Below, one piece after another: positions 1 to 9,483 of a DNA stretch of 60,954 nt. Below the pieces are notes generated by a model. It had not been told where the DNA came from, did not search any database, and saw only the letters and a program-made list of their open reading frames with translations. The stretch spans positions 1-60,954 of the IMG/VR virus record IMGVR_UViG_3300022220_000001. The stretch is one strand, 5' to 3'. The DNA comes from a virus. Every line of letters begins with the position of its first letter. Positions within the stretch are counted from its first letter, which is position 1. The translations under genes and the position numbers were made by a program.

Positions 1-127
1 ATAGAAATAGAAAGCGCAATAATAATAACAGTAAATAAATGGGCATAGGAGGAAAAATCTATGGCAACTGAAAATCCAAGAAAAAATAAAGTGTTTTTTT
101 CACACAGAGAGGCAACTGCTGGTACTC
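1..127. repeat. Terminal direct repeat, copy 1 (assembly overlap)
   Basis: Bases 1-127 are identical to 60828-60954. A perfect repeat of exactly 127 bp at both contig ends is what a de Bruijn assembler leaves when it closes a circular or terminally redundant molecule. The true unit is therefore about 60,827 bp. It spans the end of the tail-terminator gene and the start of the tail-tube gene, so it is unlikely to be a real packaged terminus. Confidence 0.95.
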
Positions 128-1161
128 CAGACACGAATTGCTTCTTTGAGGGAAGAGGTAAAATGAATTTACCAGAGCCAGAATATTTGTTCGAAACGGA
201 TAAAATGAAATTGGGATCTGGCGAACATGGTACAAAACAAGAATTACAGGCATTGTGGACACCGTTTACCTATACCTGTAAGCGGATGTCAGAAATAGCT
301 TACTTTCTCGCATACTTCCAGGGGAAAACATATGCAGTGTCTACGAGCGGAGATCTTGAACGTCATGAATTATGGCACCTTGGAACTGATGACACAACAT
401 TACCAACTTTTACAATGGAGTTTGGTACCGGAGGAACTGGAAACAATACTGTTATTTCAGGGTGTATGGTGAATGAATTTTCTATAACTCTCGCAAGTGG
501 TGGAAACGGGACACCAGAAGTAACATTTTCAGGTTTTGGGAATCGCCATCAATACACAGCAGGTGCTTTGGCTGCTAACACCGCCGGTAATATGGATAGT
601 GCAGATGAGGCTTTTGATTTCGACGGTGAACCATATGTAAATTATAAGGCATGCTCTATATGGATTGCCGACAGTGTTGACGCGAATCTCAAGGGGAGTT
701 CTGTAGATTTCTCGGGTGAGGATTTAGGTGCAAACCTGGTAAATCTTAGTACACTCATTAACACAATGACAATAACAGGCAGCAATGGGATATCAGCGGA
801 AGATCTACCAAGGGCCGGTTCCTACGGAATCATAAATACTTTCGAAAGAAGTGACAGAACTTACAATGTGGAAATTAATCTTCGTAAAGATAATTCAAGT
901 ATTAACACAGACACATTGATTCTTGCTGATACACAAAAGGCAATAGAGATACAATATGCTGGAAAATATATCTCTGGTACTGACCCATACGGTATAGATA
1001 TCTTTTTCCCTGTAGTACAGTTAAATAGCGGTGCTGAGGGAGATCAATCACCTATAGACAAGACAATACCTTTTGAAGTATTTGAAGACAGCACAAATAC
1101 AGCATGCGATATATTTGTTCAGTCGGAAGTGAGTACGGGTTATAATGCAATTTATGTTTAA
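61..1161 (+). CDS. Major tail tube protein (probable)
   Basis: A 366-aa protein that probably polymerises into the tail tube through which DNA passes. The start follows a clear AGGAGG site. The sequence is rich in beta-strand-forming, Gly/Thr-rich segments with few charged helices, as in tube proteins. The assignment rests mainly on position: it lies directly after a tail-terminator-like gene (60384-60875) and before a frameshifted chaperone pair and the tape measure, the standard siphovirus order. At 366 aa it is longer than many tube proteins, so an extra surface domain is possible. No catalytic motif is visible. Confidence 0.7.
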   Translation: MATENPRKNKVFFSHREATAGTPDTNCFFEGRGKMNLPEPEYLFETDKMKLGSGEHGTKQELQALWTPFTYTCKRMSEIAYFLAYFQGKTYAVSTSGDLERHELWHLGTDDTTLPTFTMEFGTGGTGNNTVISGCMVNEFSITLASGGNGTPEVTFSGFGNRHQYTAGALAANTAGNMDSADEAFDFDGEPYVNYKACSIWIADSVDANLKGSSVDFSGEDLGANLVNLSTLINTMTITGSNGISAEDLPRAGSYGIINTFERSDRTYNVEINLRKDNSSINTDTLILADTQKAIEIQYAGKYISGTDPYGIDIFFPVVQLNSGAEGDQSPIDKTIPFEVFEDSTNTACDIFVQSEVSTGYNAIYV

Positions 1162-1576
1162 TCTTTTTAAAAAGAAGCAGCCTTTAGTGTGTGGTGGGAA
1201 CGGATGCATAGAGGTCTATAGAGAGGGTAAAACAATAGGATCTGTCTATTATCGTAGGCCAACATATGAGGAGATCCTTGCATATCAATATGAGTACGCG
1301 GAGGGCATAGGAAGTGAATTACAGCTAAAGGAAATAAAGCGTGATAAAAAAAAGATAAAAAAAATACAAGAAATTGTAGTGCGTGACCTTTTCCTTCCTA
1401 ATGCTGAAAAAATTTTTGTATCATCTAAAGGCTTTTACGATGATAATGATAACCCTATTGATTCGTTGGAAACAGAAAAGCAATTTAACTATATCAAAAA
1501 ATACCATGGGTATATACTTGTTGATATGGTTGCAATAGCCTACAAAATAGATACGATATGTAAAAAAAAACATTAA
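1145..1576 (+). CDS. Tail assembly chaperone, short form (gpG-like)
   Basis: A 143-aa protein in the position of lambda gpG. It probably coats the tape measure during tail assembly and is absent from the finished virion. It overlaps the tube gene by 17 bases and has no clear ribosome site, so translational coupling is likely; an ATG at 1154 is an alternative start. The sequence is Lys-rich and mostly helical. It ends in a run of nine A residues encoding three lysines and His before a stop. The next reading frame is open across that run, so this gene probably also makes a longer frameshifted form ending at 1878. Identification is by order and frameshift architecture, not by sequence signature. 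Confidence 0.7.
   Translation: MQFMFNLFKKKQPLVCGGNGCIEVYREGKTIGSVYYRRPTYEEILAYQYEYAEGIGSELQLKEIKRDKKKIKKIQEIVVRDLFLPNAEKIFVSSKGFYDDNDNPIDSLETEKQFNYIKKYHGYILVDMVAIAYKIDTICKKKH
1562..1570 (+). other. Slippery A9 run, candidate programmed -1 frameshift site
   Basis: Nine consecutive A residues sit at the last sense codons of the short chaperone. A -1 slip moves from the frame of 1145 into the frame that runs open to 1878. The joined product reads ...CKKKTLSFDEFLVILK... and continues without a stop. The downstream ORF has no ribosome site of its own. G/G-T frameshifting at this locus is conserved across siphoviruses. Confidence 0.75.
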
Positions 1577-1593
1577 GTTTTGATGAATTTCTT

Positions 1594-1878
1594 GTGATTT
1601 TGAAAGACGTTTATGGTTATAAAAAGGACGAAAATGGTAAAAAGGTAATAAAAGGATTTCCTGATGGATGTGACGTGTGCGACTCTGACGATGAATGGCA
1701 ATGTAAAGAAGGGTGTTTGTGGTATGATAACTATTGGAAATATGATGAAGTTAGAAAATTTGTGCATTTATATCAAATACACAAAGCTGGTTGTGATATA
1801 ATGAGACTTGGGAAATTATCTTGGAATGATTGGAAAAAACTATCTATTGCAGGGAAAATTATTGAAAGCCGGGAATAA
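1594..1878 (+). CDS. Tail assembly chaperone, frameshift extension (T domain)
   Basis: A 94-aa open frame starting at a GTG with no ribosome site. The same frame is open upstream to the A9 run at 1562-1570 and adds a sensible segment (LSFDEFLVILK). It is therefore best read as the C-terminal half of a frameshifted fusion spanning 1145-1878, about 245 aa. The extension is acidic, contains a CDVCDSDDEWQC Cys cluster, and in the lambda model would recruit tube subunits to the tape measure. It overlaps the tape-measure start by one base. Confidence 0.7.
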   Translation: MILKDVYGYKKDENGKKVIKGFPDGCDVCDSDDEWQCKEGCLWYDNYWKYDEVRKFVHLYQIHKAGCDIMRLGKLSWNDWKKLSIAGKIIESRE

Positions 1879-3872
1879 TGTTTGGAATTGGTAAAAAAAA
1901 TACTGCTGTATCGACCGTTAAAATAAACTATGACGGCAAAGAAGCGTCAAGGGGTATAAAAAACCTTGACAAATCGTTTAAACTCCTTGCTGGTTCAATT
2001 GGTGGCCTATTCGCGCTTGCAAAGGTTAATTCGTTCCTTGTTGAATCATCAACACTAGCAAAAAGGCAAATACAAGCTGAGAAAGGGCTATCACAGGCGC
2101 TAGGCAAAACAAGTCATGAATTGCTTAACCACGCAAGTGCGCTACAGAAAAATACGACTTTTGGGGATGAGGCTATAATAGAAGCGCAAACACTAGTTGC
2201 AGCTTTTATTAAAGAAGAAGCACAGATAAAAAAACTTACACCAGCAATATTAGATCTTGCCGCTGCAAAAGGTATGGATCTGAGATCAGCAGCCGATCTT
2301 GTAACAAAGTCTGTAGCGTCTAGCACAAATGCTTTAAGTCGATACGGTATCCAGATAGACGGCGCTGCTGGGAGTACCGAAAGAATTGATAATGCAGTTG
2401 GTGAGATAACAAAGGCTTTCGGTGGTATGTCTGAAGCTCTTGCGCAAACAGACGTGGGAAAGCTTGAACAGATGGCTAATGAACTAGGCGATATTCAAGA
2501 ACAAATAGGGAAAGAAATAATACCACTACAGGTTGAGTGGAACAAACTACTACTTTCTGGGACAAAAATAGCTACTAATTTTTTCATTGAAACGATAGCC
2601 GGTTGGAAAGCAATATTAAAATTAAACAAAGATAATACTGAAGAATCGGATGAGTCTTACGAGAAAATAAAAAAATACACACAAGAAATAAAATTATGGG
2701 AAGAAGCTGTAAGAAATGCAAGTGGTGAGTTTGTAAAAAGTCCTTTTCGTGGACGGAATATAAGATTAACAACAGCAGAGAAGCATATAGAAAACCTGAA
2801 AAATAAAATAATAGAAACAAACAAAGAGTACCAAAAGATAGTTAGTGATCCAGTTCAAACCGCTGTAACCACTGATGTTATGGAGCCAAAACGTCCACAA
2901 AAAACAAAAAAACAAAAAATTACAGTAGAAACGCTAGCAGTTTACGAAGGATTCGCAGAAGGCCTAGAGCAACGTGAGAGGATGTTAGAAGAGGCAGAAA
3001 AGCGAGAGCTACAACTAGAGGAAGAATATATAGAACAAAGAAAACAGGCCTGGAACCGGTTGAATGAAATAGGCAAGAGTGGCACTGAACTAAGGTTGCA
3101 AGAAGAATTCGCTATTATAGAACAATGGCGGCAACAAGAAGTAATAACAGCAGAAGAACATGAAAGGCTTAAGACGGATATAGAAAAACGGCAATCTGAT
3201 GAGCGAATAAGAAATAAGCAAAAAGAAGAGGCAGAAAAGCGAGCGATTGCACAACAGGGGCTTTCTTCAATGAGTACTATTAACAATGCGATTATAGGTA
3301 TAATAAATATTCGTACTAACAAAGAAATAGAGTCACTTGAAAAACTTGGTTTGTCAGAAGAAGATTTCGCAAGACAAAAAGAAGCAATACTGCAAGAATC
3401 AGAAGATAAACGAAGAGCGTTCGCAAGAGCACAACAAGTAATTGCTATTGCTGAGGCAGGTGTGAATATAGGGAAAGCGGCGGCCGGTGCGTTTGCCGAT
3501 ACTCCAGGGCCAATATGGACGAGGAGCCTTGCTATGGCGGCGGCTTTTGCACAGGGAGCTCTAACTGTAGCGCAAATTGAAGCACAGAATTTTCAAACGG
3601 GTATGATCGGTATTGATGGTATTAAGCGATCAAGGCAAAAAGATACTATCCCTATCAACATCGGTGGTGGTGAATCAGTAATATCCGCACCACAGACAGC
3701 AATGCACGAGGACACATTGAGGGCAATACAGAATAACACCGCGAATACGGCAAGAGGCCTTAACCGTACCAATAGTAGCATCATAAATAATTTTTACGGT
3801 GTATCATCTGAACAGATGTTGGAGGCACAGATCAATACAGGTAGAAGAAAAACGATAGGAAGGAAGTTATAG
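1878..3872 (+). CDS. Tape measure protein
   Basis: A 664-aa protein that sets tail length and is probably ejected ahead of the DNA. It has the usual build: a short basic N-terminus, a helical Ala/Gly-rich first half with a hydrophobic stretch near residues 35-50, a long charged coiled coil (about 340-470, Glu/Lys/Arg/Gln-rich), another Ala-rich helical segment near 520-570, and a Gly-rich C-terminal region that ends basic. Using the usual 1.5 angstrom per residue, this predicts a tail near 100 nm. It starts within the stop of the chaperone extension (TAATG). No peptidoglycan hydrolase motif is evident in it. Confidence 0.92.
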   Translation: MFGIGKKNTAVSTVKINYDGKEASRGIKNLDKSFKLLAGSIGGLFALAKVNSFLVESSTLAKRQIQAEKGLSQALGKTSHELLNHASALQKNTTFGDEAIIEAQTLVAAFIKEEAQIKKLTPAILDLAAAKGMDLRSAADLVTKSVASSTNALSRYGIQIDGAAGSTERIDNAVGEITKAFGGMSEALAQTDVGKLEQMANELGDIQEQIGKEIIPLQVEWNKLLLSGTKIATNFFIETIAGWKAILKLNKDNTEESDESYEKIKKYTQEIKLWEEAVRNASGEFVKSPFRGRNIRLTTAEKHIENLKNKIIETNKEYQKIVSDPVQTAVTTDVMEPKRPQKTKKQKITVETLAVYEGFAEGLEQRERMLEEAEKRELQLEEEYIEQRKQAWNRLNEIGKSGTELRLQEEFAIIEQWRQQEVITAEEHERLKTDIEKRQSDERIRNKQKEEAEKRAIAQQGLSSMSTINNAIIGIINIRTNKEIESLEKLGLSEEDFARQKEAILQESEDKRRAFARAQQVIAIAEAGVNIGKAAAGAFADTPGPIWTRSLAMAAAFAQGALTVAQIEAQNFQTGMIGIDGIKRSRQKDTIPINIGGGESVISAPQTAMHEDTLRAIQNNTANTARGLNRTNSSIINNFYGVSSEQMLEAQINTGRRKTIGRKL

Positions 3873-3873
3873 A

Positions 3874-4455
3874 ATGGCATGGATGATAAGACCAGTACTT
3901 CCAACGGGGACTACATTCGATGGACAACTACTCTATAACATAACGGAATATGAAATAGAAAGCGTTTTTAAGAAATATATTGAGTCAGTTGAGTTTGAAG
4001 TAATGCCACAATTCGAAACAAAAATAACTGGTTTTACGAAAAAAAAATATAGAAAAACAAACTCAAGCACTATAAGAATATCAATAATGTTAGTTGGAAA
4101 CCTGCCTTTCTGGATCCACCAACTAATATTAGGACTTGCGATTGGTTGTAATGGGGCCGGTATTACAATAGATTTTCGCGACACATTCTGTTCCGCAACG
4201 GTAGATACTCCTGTAACATACAATTGCAGATGGTTGAATGCAGGTGATTTCGTGGAAAATAGTGAACTAATTAATGGTGGCAGCATTGACCTTGTAGCTT
4301 ATACCCTCCCAGAGGATGAAGGGCGGTGGTATGGTGGTGAACCAGACGGTGGTTATTACGAAAAAGTTATATCAGCTCCAGCAAGTGGATTAGAATGGAC
4401 GCTACAAATTGCAGATGGTGATGCAGATTATTTCTATACAAGGGTGACAGGATAA
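3874..4455 (+). CDS. Tail protein after the tape measure (distal-tail-like)
   Basis: A 193-aa protein starting one base after the tape-measure stop and overlapping the next gene by one base. It is beta-rich with scattered aromatic residues and no recognisable enzyme motif. In siphoviruses this position holds distal tail or tail-tip assembly proteins. The next gene looks more like the distal tail protein itself, so this one may be an adaptor at the tube tip. Function is inferred from order only. Confidence 0.5.
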   Translation: MAWMIRPVLPTGTTFDGQLLYNITEYEIESVFKKYIESVEFEVMPQFETKITGFTKKKYRKTNSSTIRISIMLVGNLPFWIHQLILGLAIGCNGAGITIDFRDTFCSATVDTPVTYNCRWLNAGDFVENSELINGGSIDLVAYTLPEDEGRWYGGEPDGGYYEKVISAPASGLEWTLQIADGDADYFYTRVTG

Positions 4456-5591
4456 TGGCAGCTAACCCATATTTTAGATACGAAACCAGTTCGTTAAATT
4501 TAAAAACAGGCATGAGAGCACCAAATTTTCCTGTACAATCTGGCTTATCACTACACACTTACGCCACTGAAAAGTATTCTCATACAACAACAACTCGGGA
4601 TTATGGCACCACAAGTTTTACATATGTGATAAAAGGCGTAAAACGAGACGATTTAGAAATAATAAAATCCTTTTGGGAAACAACTCTTGATGAAGGATAC
4701 TACGACTTTACGGTGATAGACAATAAGAATCGAATGTTATTTGAAGCGTCTTGGAATAATTGGCGAAAAGTATGGTACAAAAGGCGAGGCGGTGTATATG
4801 ATGTTTACGTGGATATTGAGTCAACGGTACCGTGGACACTCCCCGTAATAGCGGCCTATCCAATGGTTGCAAATAATCTTAATGACCACACACTACAAGG
4901 AAACGACTTAACATTAACAGATGCCGTACTAGCTAGCGATACCGACCCTAACGTAATAAGGAGTAATGGGTATTGTTTGCGTATGGATGGCGATAGTTTA
5001 GTGTCACAGCTTACCGGGGCAACAGGGACAACGAGTTTTAGTAGTAAATCCGGCGGATCATTGTCTATATTCTGCCAGTTCAGAAGAGCTAACACCATAT
5101 CGCACAGACTAAGGTTAGCCCAAATCACAAACGAGGCTGAAACAATAGATTTTACTGTTTGGCAATCATCTTCACAATTCGGAGGACAGATTAACAACGA
5201 ACCCGTAGGTGTTGCTCAAGATGTATATCACACAATAGTTTCAGATACTTGGTACGATTGTGCAATAACATATGATTCACACAATAGCACACCATATGTG
5301 TATATTACACCATCACAAATAACAACATTCACAAATTTCCTCTATGGTTCAACAGACATAACGGATCATATAGGATCATATATGGAAGTACCAGGCGCAC
5401 CAAACACAGGAGGATACACCAAAATTAACTTGTTGAAAGAAGATGCAGATGGTGGACTTGTAGAAGACGGAGCTTATGGATATGTCCAAAACGTTTTCTT
5501 TTTTGACGGTCACATGACACCAATGATGTTTAATATGATGCGAAGATTATGCTTTTTGTGGGATAATGCAACAACATCGGAGCCAAAATAA
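4455..5591 (+). CDS. Distal tail-like protein with ConA/LamG-like C-terminal half
   Basis: A 378-aa protein. Residues 1 to about 130 resemble the compact beta domain of tail-tip proteins, with many aromatic residues and a YDFTVIDNKN segment. From about residue 155 a second domain looks like a concanavalin/laminin-G jelly roll (FCQFRR, WYDCAITYDSH, PYVYI strands), typical of carbohydrate-binding modules. It probably joins the tube to the hub encoded next and may contact host glycans. It is coupled to both neighbours by one-base stop/start overlaps. The lectin-like fold is inferred from pattern. Confidence 0.6.
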   Translation: MAANPYFRYETSSLNLKTGMRAPNFPVQSGLSLHTYATEKYSHTTTTRDYGTTSFTYVIKGVKRDDLEIIKSFWETTLDEGYYDFTVIDNKNRMLFEASWNNWRKVWYKRRGGVYDVYVDIESTVPWTLPVIAAYPMVANNLNDHTLQGNDLTLTDAVLASDTDPNVIRSNGYCLRMDGDSLVSQLTGATGTTSFSSKSGGSLSIFCQFRRANTISHRLRLAQITNEAETIDFTVWQSSSQFGGQINNEPVGVAQDVYHTIVSDTWYDCAITYDSHNSTPYVYITPSQITTFTNFLYGSTDITDHIGSYMEVPGAPNTGGYTKINLLKEDADGGLVEDGAYGYVQNVFFFDGHMTPMMFNMMRRLCFLWDNATTSEPK

Positions 5592-8500
5592 TGAGTACAA
5601 GAGCGAACAAAGCGTATGTCGCAAAGATAGAACTGAAAAACAACACATACTATGTAACTGATAGGCCAGATATAACTCTTGATAGCCAAACATATAGTAA
5701 TCTTGTGAGATACTGGGGTGACGTGAGTTTTAATAGCGACACGGAAAATGGTATATTCCAAATAGGATCATTTGATATAGAGCTTATCAACGGTGAGGAG
5801 ATGTTGCAAGACGGGTATGTGTTCAGCCCAACCGATGTGTGGAATAATTATAAATGCACTGTTAAGTTATATACAGACGGCGATGTTGAGTTTGATAGTT
5901 GTGAGCCAATAATATCAGGAAAAATAAAAAACTATAACATTAATAATGATATTATAAGTTTTTCGATAGAGCAAATTGATGATAGAGACGACATCCTACT
6001 TCCTGCTATAGTTTGTACTGATCAATCAGACTTGTCTGACGCTGAAGCTATTGCGGTGCCAGTGTCAACCCCAGATTATGATACTATAACATTTGCTACT
6101 GGCGATGCATCAATATTTGATACCGGGGAGCTTGTAGTTTTGACGTTTGAGACCTATTACCCTGAAGTTGCGGGAAAGCCTTACCAGATTGCGAGGATAA
6201 AGAGTATTGATGCTACTAACACAACTATAATATTATGGGAAACATATGAATACATATTCCGTGTAGTATCTGTAGAAAAGGCATTTCGTTATATACCGGA
6301 AAAAGCGATAAATAAAACAATTCCGATACAAATAGGCAGCCTCACCGATAGGGAAAATGGTGAATTTGGGAAAACGGTTACAATTAGTGAAAAGGCTGGA
6401 AGAAAAATAATAGCAGCCGATTATATTGAATTAAATTATTTGATAGAAATTGGAGTTTGGGAAAATTTATTAAAACGTTTTTTCGCGGCAAGGGGTGGAT
6501 CCGCAAGTAATATTATATATGAATACGGCGTAAACACAAGGAATAATTTTGTGCATTTCGTGTCAACAGCAGGTACAACATTATCAACAACAACTAGTGC
6601 TATAAGCGGAGTCCAGGAAATATTTATGGCAAATCCAGAAAATATCCCTTGGGTTGACGAGGATGATGTAACTGACACTGAAAATACAGACCTAATAACT
6701 AATAATGTGATTGTTATAGATAGGGAATTGTTCTTAATCTTAAAAAAACCATCTGCTGGAAACGGTGTTCTTGTTGAAAGAGGCTATGATGATACAGAGG
6801 TCGTTGAACATTCAGCGGGTAGCACCGTGTACTTGGTAGAAAAATTTGCAGCAAAGAATCTATTATCCTTTAGAGAATTTTTTTACCCAAAGTCAGTGTC
6901 TACAATGTATCAATATGGCATGTCCTTAGAAAAATATTTATCACCGACAAACTATGGAATGACAGGGAACATAGAAAATATTATAAAAAACGATCTTACA
7001 AGTGTAATTTTATATATGGATCATTACCATGACCTTAGAGCCACAGGCCCACAAGGGATGTATTTTATATTCGATTTGCAATTTAACAAGATAGTTCTAG
7101 ACGCAACTGTCTCAGCGTGCTATGTAGGGTTAGATGCAGACTTTACGTATGCTAGGGCAACCTCATCTGCACAAGTATTTGATAGTTTTATAATAAGCGT
7201 TGCAGATGTGAACGAATATATTAGTTATACTGATGTGATTACTTACGAAACACATACAACTGGGCATGCTATCTTACAACTAATCAGACACACTGGTGAT
7301 TCTGGGAGCAGCACCATAAACGGGGTTTCATCAGCAAAAGAAGATCCTGAAACGTTAGCGTCTTATGATCCAACCTATGACGATATATATGATGCAAACA
7401 TAACCAAAACAAATTGTGATTGGCCTCCAGATATGGACGGTTTTGGGCTATCGAGGCTAAAAGACATTAATAAAAGATGGCGTTTTTATTTTATGGAGGT
7501 AACAGACCTACTAGCGACGGCGCCAGGGAACGGTTGTGTGGCAACAATAAGAAAGATAGGGCTTTGGGTTGACTTTCTTGTGGATTTTACAAAAGAGAAT
7601 GTTATCGCCCCATTACAAGGCAGAAAGATAACGGAGGATGTTGCAAGTATCACAGGAGACACTGAAGGAGATATATGTATTTACCCACAAAGTGTGTGTG
7701 CGCAAATACTGACACAAGAGCTAGGGTATGAAGTGGATGACTTTGGTGATGGATGGTCTCTCTTACAAATCGGTGGATGGACAACCAGAACTACACCAAA
7801 TAGTAATGCTTATTATGAGGTGACATTTGGGAACAATCTTTTCGTAGCAGTTGGTACTGGTGCAAGTAGTACAGTTATGACTTCATCAGATGGTATAACA
7901 TGGACAGCAAGAACATCAAGTTTTTCTTGTAGTAGTGTGACATATGGGGGTGGTCTTTTCGTATTGGTTACTACTGGTGGGGGGGTAGCTACTTCGCCAG
8001 ATGGTATAACATGGACATCCAGAACTACACCGACTAGTAATAGTTTAAATAGTGTGACATATGGGAATAATCTTTACGTAGCAGTTGGAGCAACCTCTAG
8101 TTTAGATGGTGTTATAACTTCGCCAGATGGCATAACGTGGACATCTAGAACCACACCAAATAATAATAGTCTGAATGGTGTGACATATGGGAATAATCTT
8201 TTTGTAGCAGTTAGTGGCTCCTCTAGTTTAAGTGGTGTTATAACTTCGCCAGATGGCATAACGTGGACATCTAGAACCACACCAAATAATAACACTTATA
8301 CCAGTGTTGTATACGGAAATAATCTTTTCGTAGCAGTTAGTGCGAGTGGTAGCCTAGATAGGGCTATGACTTCGCCAGATGGTATAACGTGGACAGCCAG
8401 AACTACGCCGACTAATAATGCTTATACTCACGTCACGTATGGAAACAGTCTCTATGTATCGGTCAGCTCAACTGGTAGTTCAGACAAGGTTATGACTTCA

Positions 8501-9343
8501 ACAGATGGTATAACGTGGGAGACTATGGTTACTCCCAATAATAATTATACCAGTGTTACATATGGGAATGGTACTTTCGTAGCAGTAAGTTTTACTGGTG
8601 GTTTAGATAGAGCTATGACGCTATCAACAATGAGTCAAAATGCTTGTGCATTCTCCTATGGCATAGAAGACGAAAGAAAAAAAGGTTTTGAGTTTGTCTC
8701 AGAAATAGCAAATCACTATAACTATTTACTATTCAAGACTTACAACAATAAATTATCTATAGTTAACCTATACAATATATACGATGACACAGATACCGGG
8801 AATAAAATAGAAATAGAAGAAATATTATTCCTGAAAGAATCCGGACAAAGAAGAATATCTATATATCAAACCGGCAATGATTTAATATATAATGATGTCA
8901 TTATTAAATACAACCGGAATAATAGCACAGATGAATATCAATCTGTATATACCCTACCCGACTCTTTCACCTTGGCTAAGTCAGGTATAACACTAAAGCA
9001 AGCAAGAAGTGATTATTATGGTGGCAAAAAACGAACGTTGACCATAGAAAGCCCGTATATATATGATGAAGAACGAGCGCAAGAACTAGCGGAAACAAAA
9101 GCTAACGAATTCGCTGAGGTACATTTTTATATTGAACTATATATCGATTACGATCACTACACAGATATAAATAGTCTAACAGATCAGTACCAAATAGGAG
9201 ATATAGTATATCTTAACGGTGATTCTAATGGAATTACATTTGATTCTGACAGATTATTCTACATAAAAGACACTGTTATTACAGATAATGGCAGAGAAAT
9301 ATGTCTCCACATCAAATCAGTAGACCCGGTATCTGAATTCTAA
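5591..9343 (+). CDS. Tail hub/tip protein with an inserted seven-repeat beta-propeller
   Basis: A 1250-aa protein closing the tail operon. Residues 1-720 and 1013-1250 resemble a siphovirus baseplate hub: the N-terminal part has an ENGIFQIGSFDIELING segment, and the C-terminal part matches hub domains that end in a strand-rich IGDIVYLNGD region. Between them (residues about 728-1012, bases 7772-8626) lie seven repeats of about 40 aa, each with YGNNLFVAV-like and SPDGITWTSRTT-like strands. Seven such blades fit a closed beta-propeller that probably binds a receptor sugar or protein. Two repeats share 59 identical bases (8108-8166 and 8234-8292), so copies have recently recombined. Starts on TAATG overlap. 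Confidence 0.75.
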   Translation: MSTRANKAYVAKIELKNNTYYVTDRPDITLDSQTYSNLVRYWGDVSFNSDTENGIFQIGSFDIELINGEEMLQDGYVFSPTDVWNNYKCTVKLYTDGDVEFDSCEPIISGKIKNYNINNDIISFSIEQIDDRDDILLPAIVCTDQSDLSDAEAIAVPVSTPDYDTITFATGDASIFDTGELVVLTFETYYPEVAGKPYQIARIKSIDATNTTIILWETYEYIFRVVSVEKAFRYIPEKAINKTIPIQIGSLTDRENGEFGKTVTISEKAGRKIIAADYIELNYLIEIGVWENLLKRFFAARGGSASNIIYEYGVNTRNNFVHFVSTAGTTLSTTTSAISGVQEIFMANPENIPWVDEDDVTDTENTDLITNNVIVIDRELFLILKKPSAGNGVLVERGYDDTEVVEHSAGSTVYLVEKFAAKNLLSFREFFYPKSVSTMYQYGMSLEKYLSPTNYGMTGNIENIIKNDLTSVILYMDHYHDLRATGPQGMYFIFDLQFNKIVLDATVSACYVGLDADFTYARATSSAQVFDSFIISVADVNEYISYTDVITYETHTTGHAILQLIRHTGDSGSSTINGVSSAKEDPETLASYDPTYDDIYDANITKTNCDWPPDMDGFGLSRLKDINKRWRFYFMEVTDLLATAPGNGCVATIRKIGLWVDFLVDFTKENVIAPLQGRKITEDVASITGDTEGDICIYPQSVCAQILTQELGYEVDDFGDGWSLLQIGGWTTRTTPNSNAYYEVTFGNNLFVAVGTGASSTVMTSSDGITWTARTSSFSCSSVTYGGGLFVLVTTGGGVATSPDGITWTSRTTPTSNSLNSVTYGNNLYVAVGATSSLDGVITSPDGITWTSRTTPNNNSLNGVTYGNNLFVAVSGSSSLSGVITSPDGITWTSRTTPNNNTYTSVVYGNNLFVAVSASGSLDRAMTSPDGITWTARTTPTNNAYTHVTYGNSLYVSVSSTGSSDKVMTSTDGITWETMVTPNNNYTSVTYGNGTFVAVSFTGGLDRAMTLSTMSQNACAFSYGIEDERKKGFEFVSEIANHYNYLLFKTYNNKLSIVNLYNIYDDTDTGNKIEIEEILFLKESGQRRISIYQTGNDLIYNDVIIKYNRNNSTDEYQSVYTLPDSFTLAKSGITLKQARSDYYGGKKRTLTIESPYIYDEERAQELAETKANEFAEVHFYIELYIDYDHYTDINSLTDQYQIGDIVYLNGDSNGITFDSDRLFYIKDTVITDNGREICLHIKSVDPVSEF
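7772..8626 (+). repeat. Seven tandem propeller-blade repeats (about 120 bp each)
   Basis: The motif DGITW occurs six times and the strand [YF]GxxxxVxV seven times at near-regular spacing. Nucleotide identity between blades is high, with one 59-bp perfect match 126 bp apart, which would favour blade gain, loss or shuffling by recombination. Confidence 0.85.
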
Positions 9344-9396
9344 CCATACCAAAAATTCAAAAAATCTACAAAAAATTAAAATAAGTAAAATAACTG

Positions 9397-9425
9397 TTGA
9401 CAACACCTTTTTTTTAGGCTATATT
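9397..9425 (+). promoter_or_regulatory. Sigma-70-like promoter P1 for the early genes
   Basis: TTGACA at 9397-9402, 17-bp spacer, TATATT at 9420-9425 followed by TAATA. Just downstream, ACAAAG and CTTTGT (9430-9435 and 9444-9449) form an inverted repeat over the likely transcription start, a possible operator. It lies in the 140-bp gap between the late tail operon and the early recombination genes. Confidence 0.8.
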
Positions 9426-9483
9426 TAATACAAAGAGATAACACTTTGTTTTGTTAAATAACTTCAAAAAGAAAGGGTAAATA

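Noticed and set aside
1-127. Physical terminal repeat used in packaging
   Set aside because: The length equals a common assembly k-mer and it lies within tail genes, so an assembly artefact is more likely than real packaged ends.
8074-8295. Minus-strand ORF across the propeller repeats
   Set aside because: Shadow of near-identical blades; the plus-strand frame is continuous for 1250 codons.
7772-8626. Diversity-generating retroelement variable region
   Set aside because: No reverse transcriptase or adenine-biased template/variable pair was found; variation here looks like repeat recombination.
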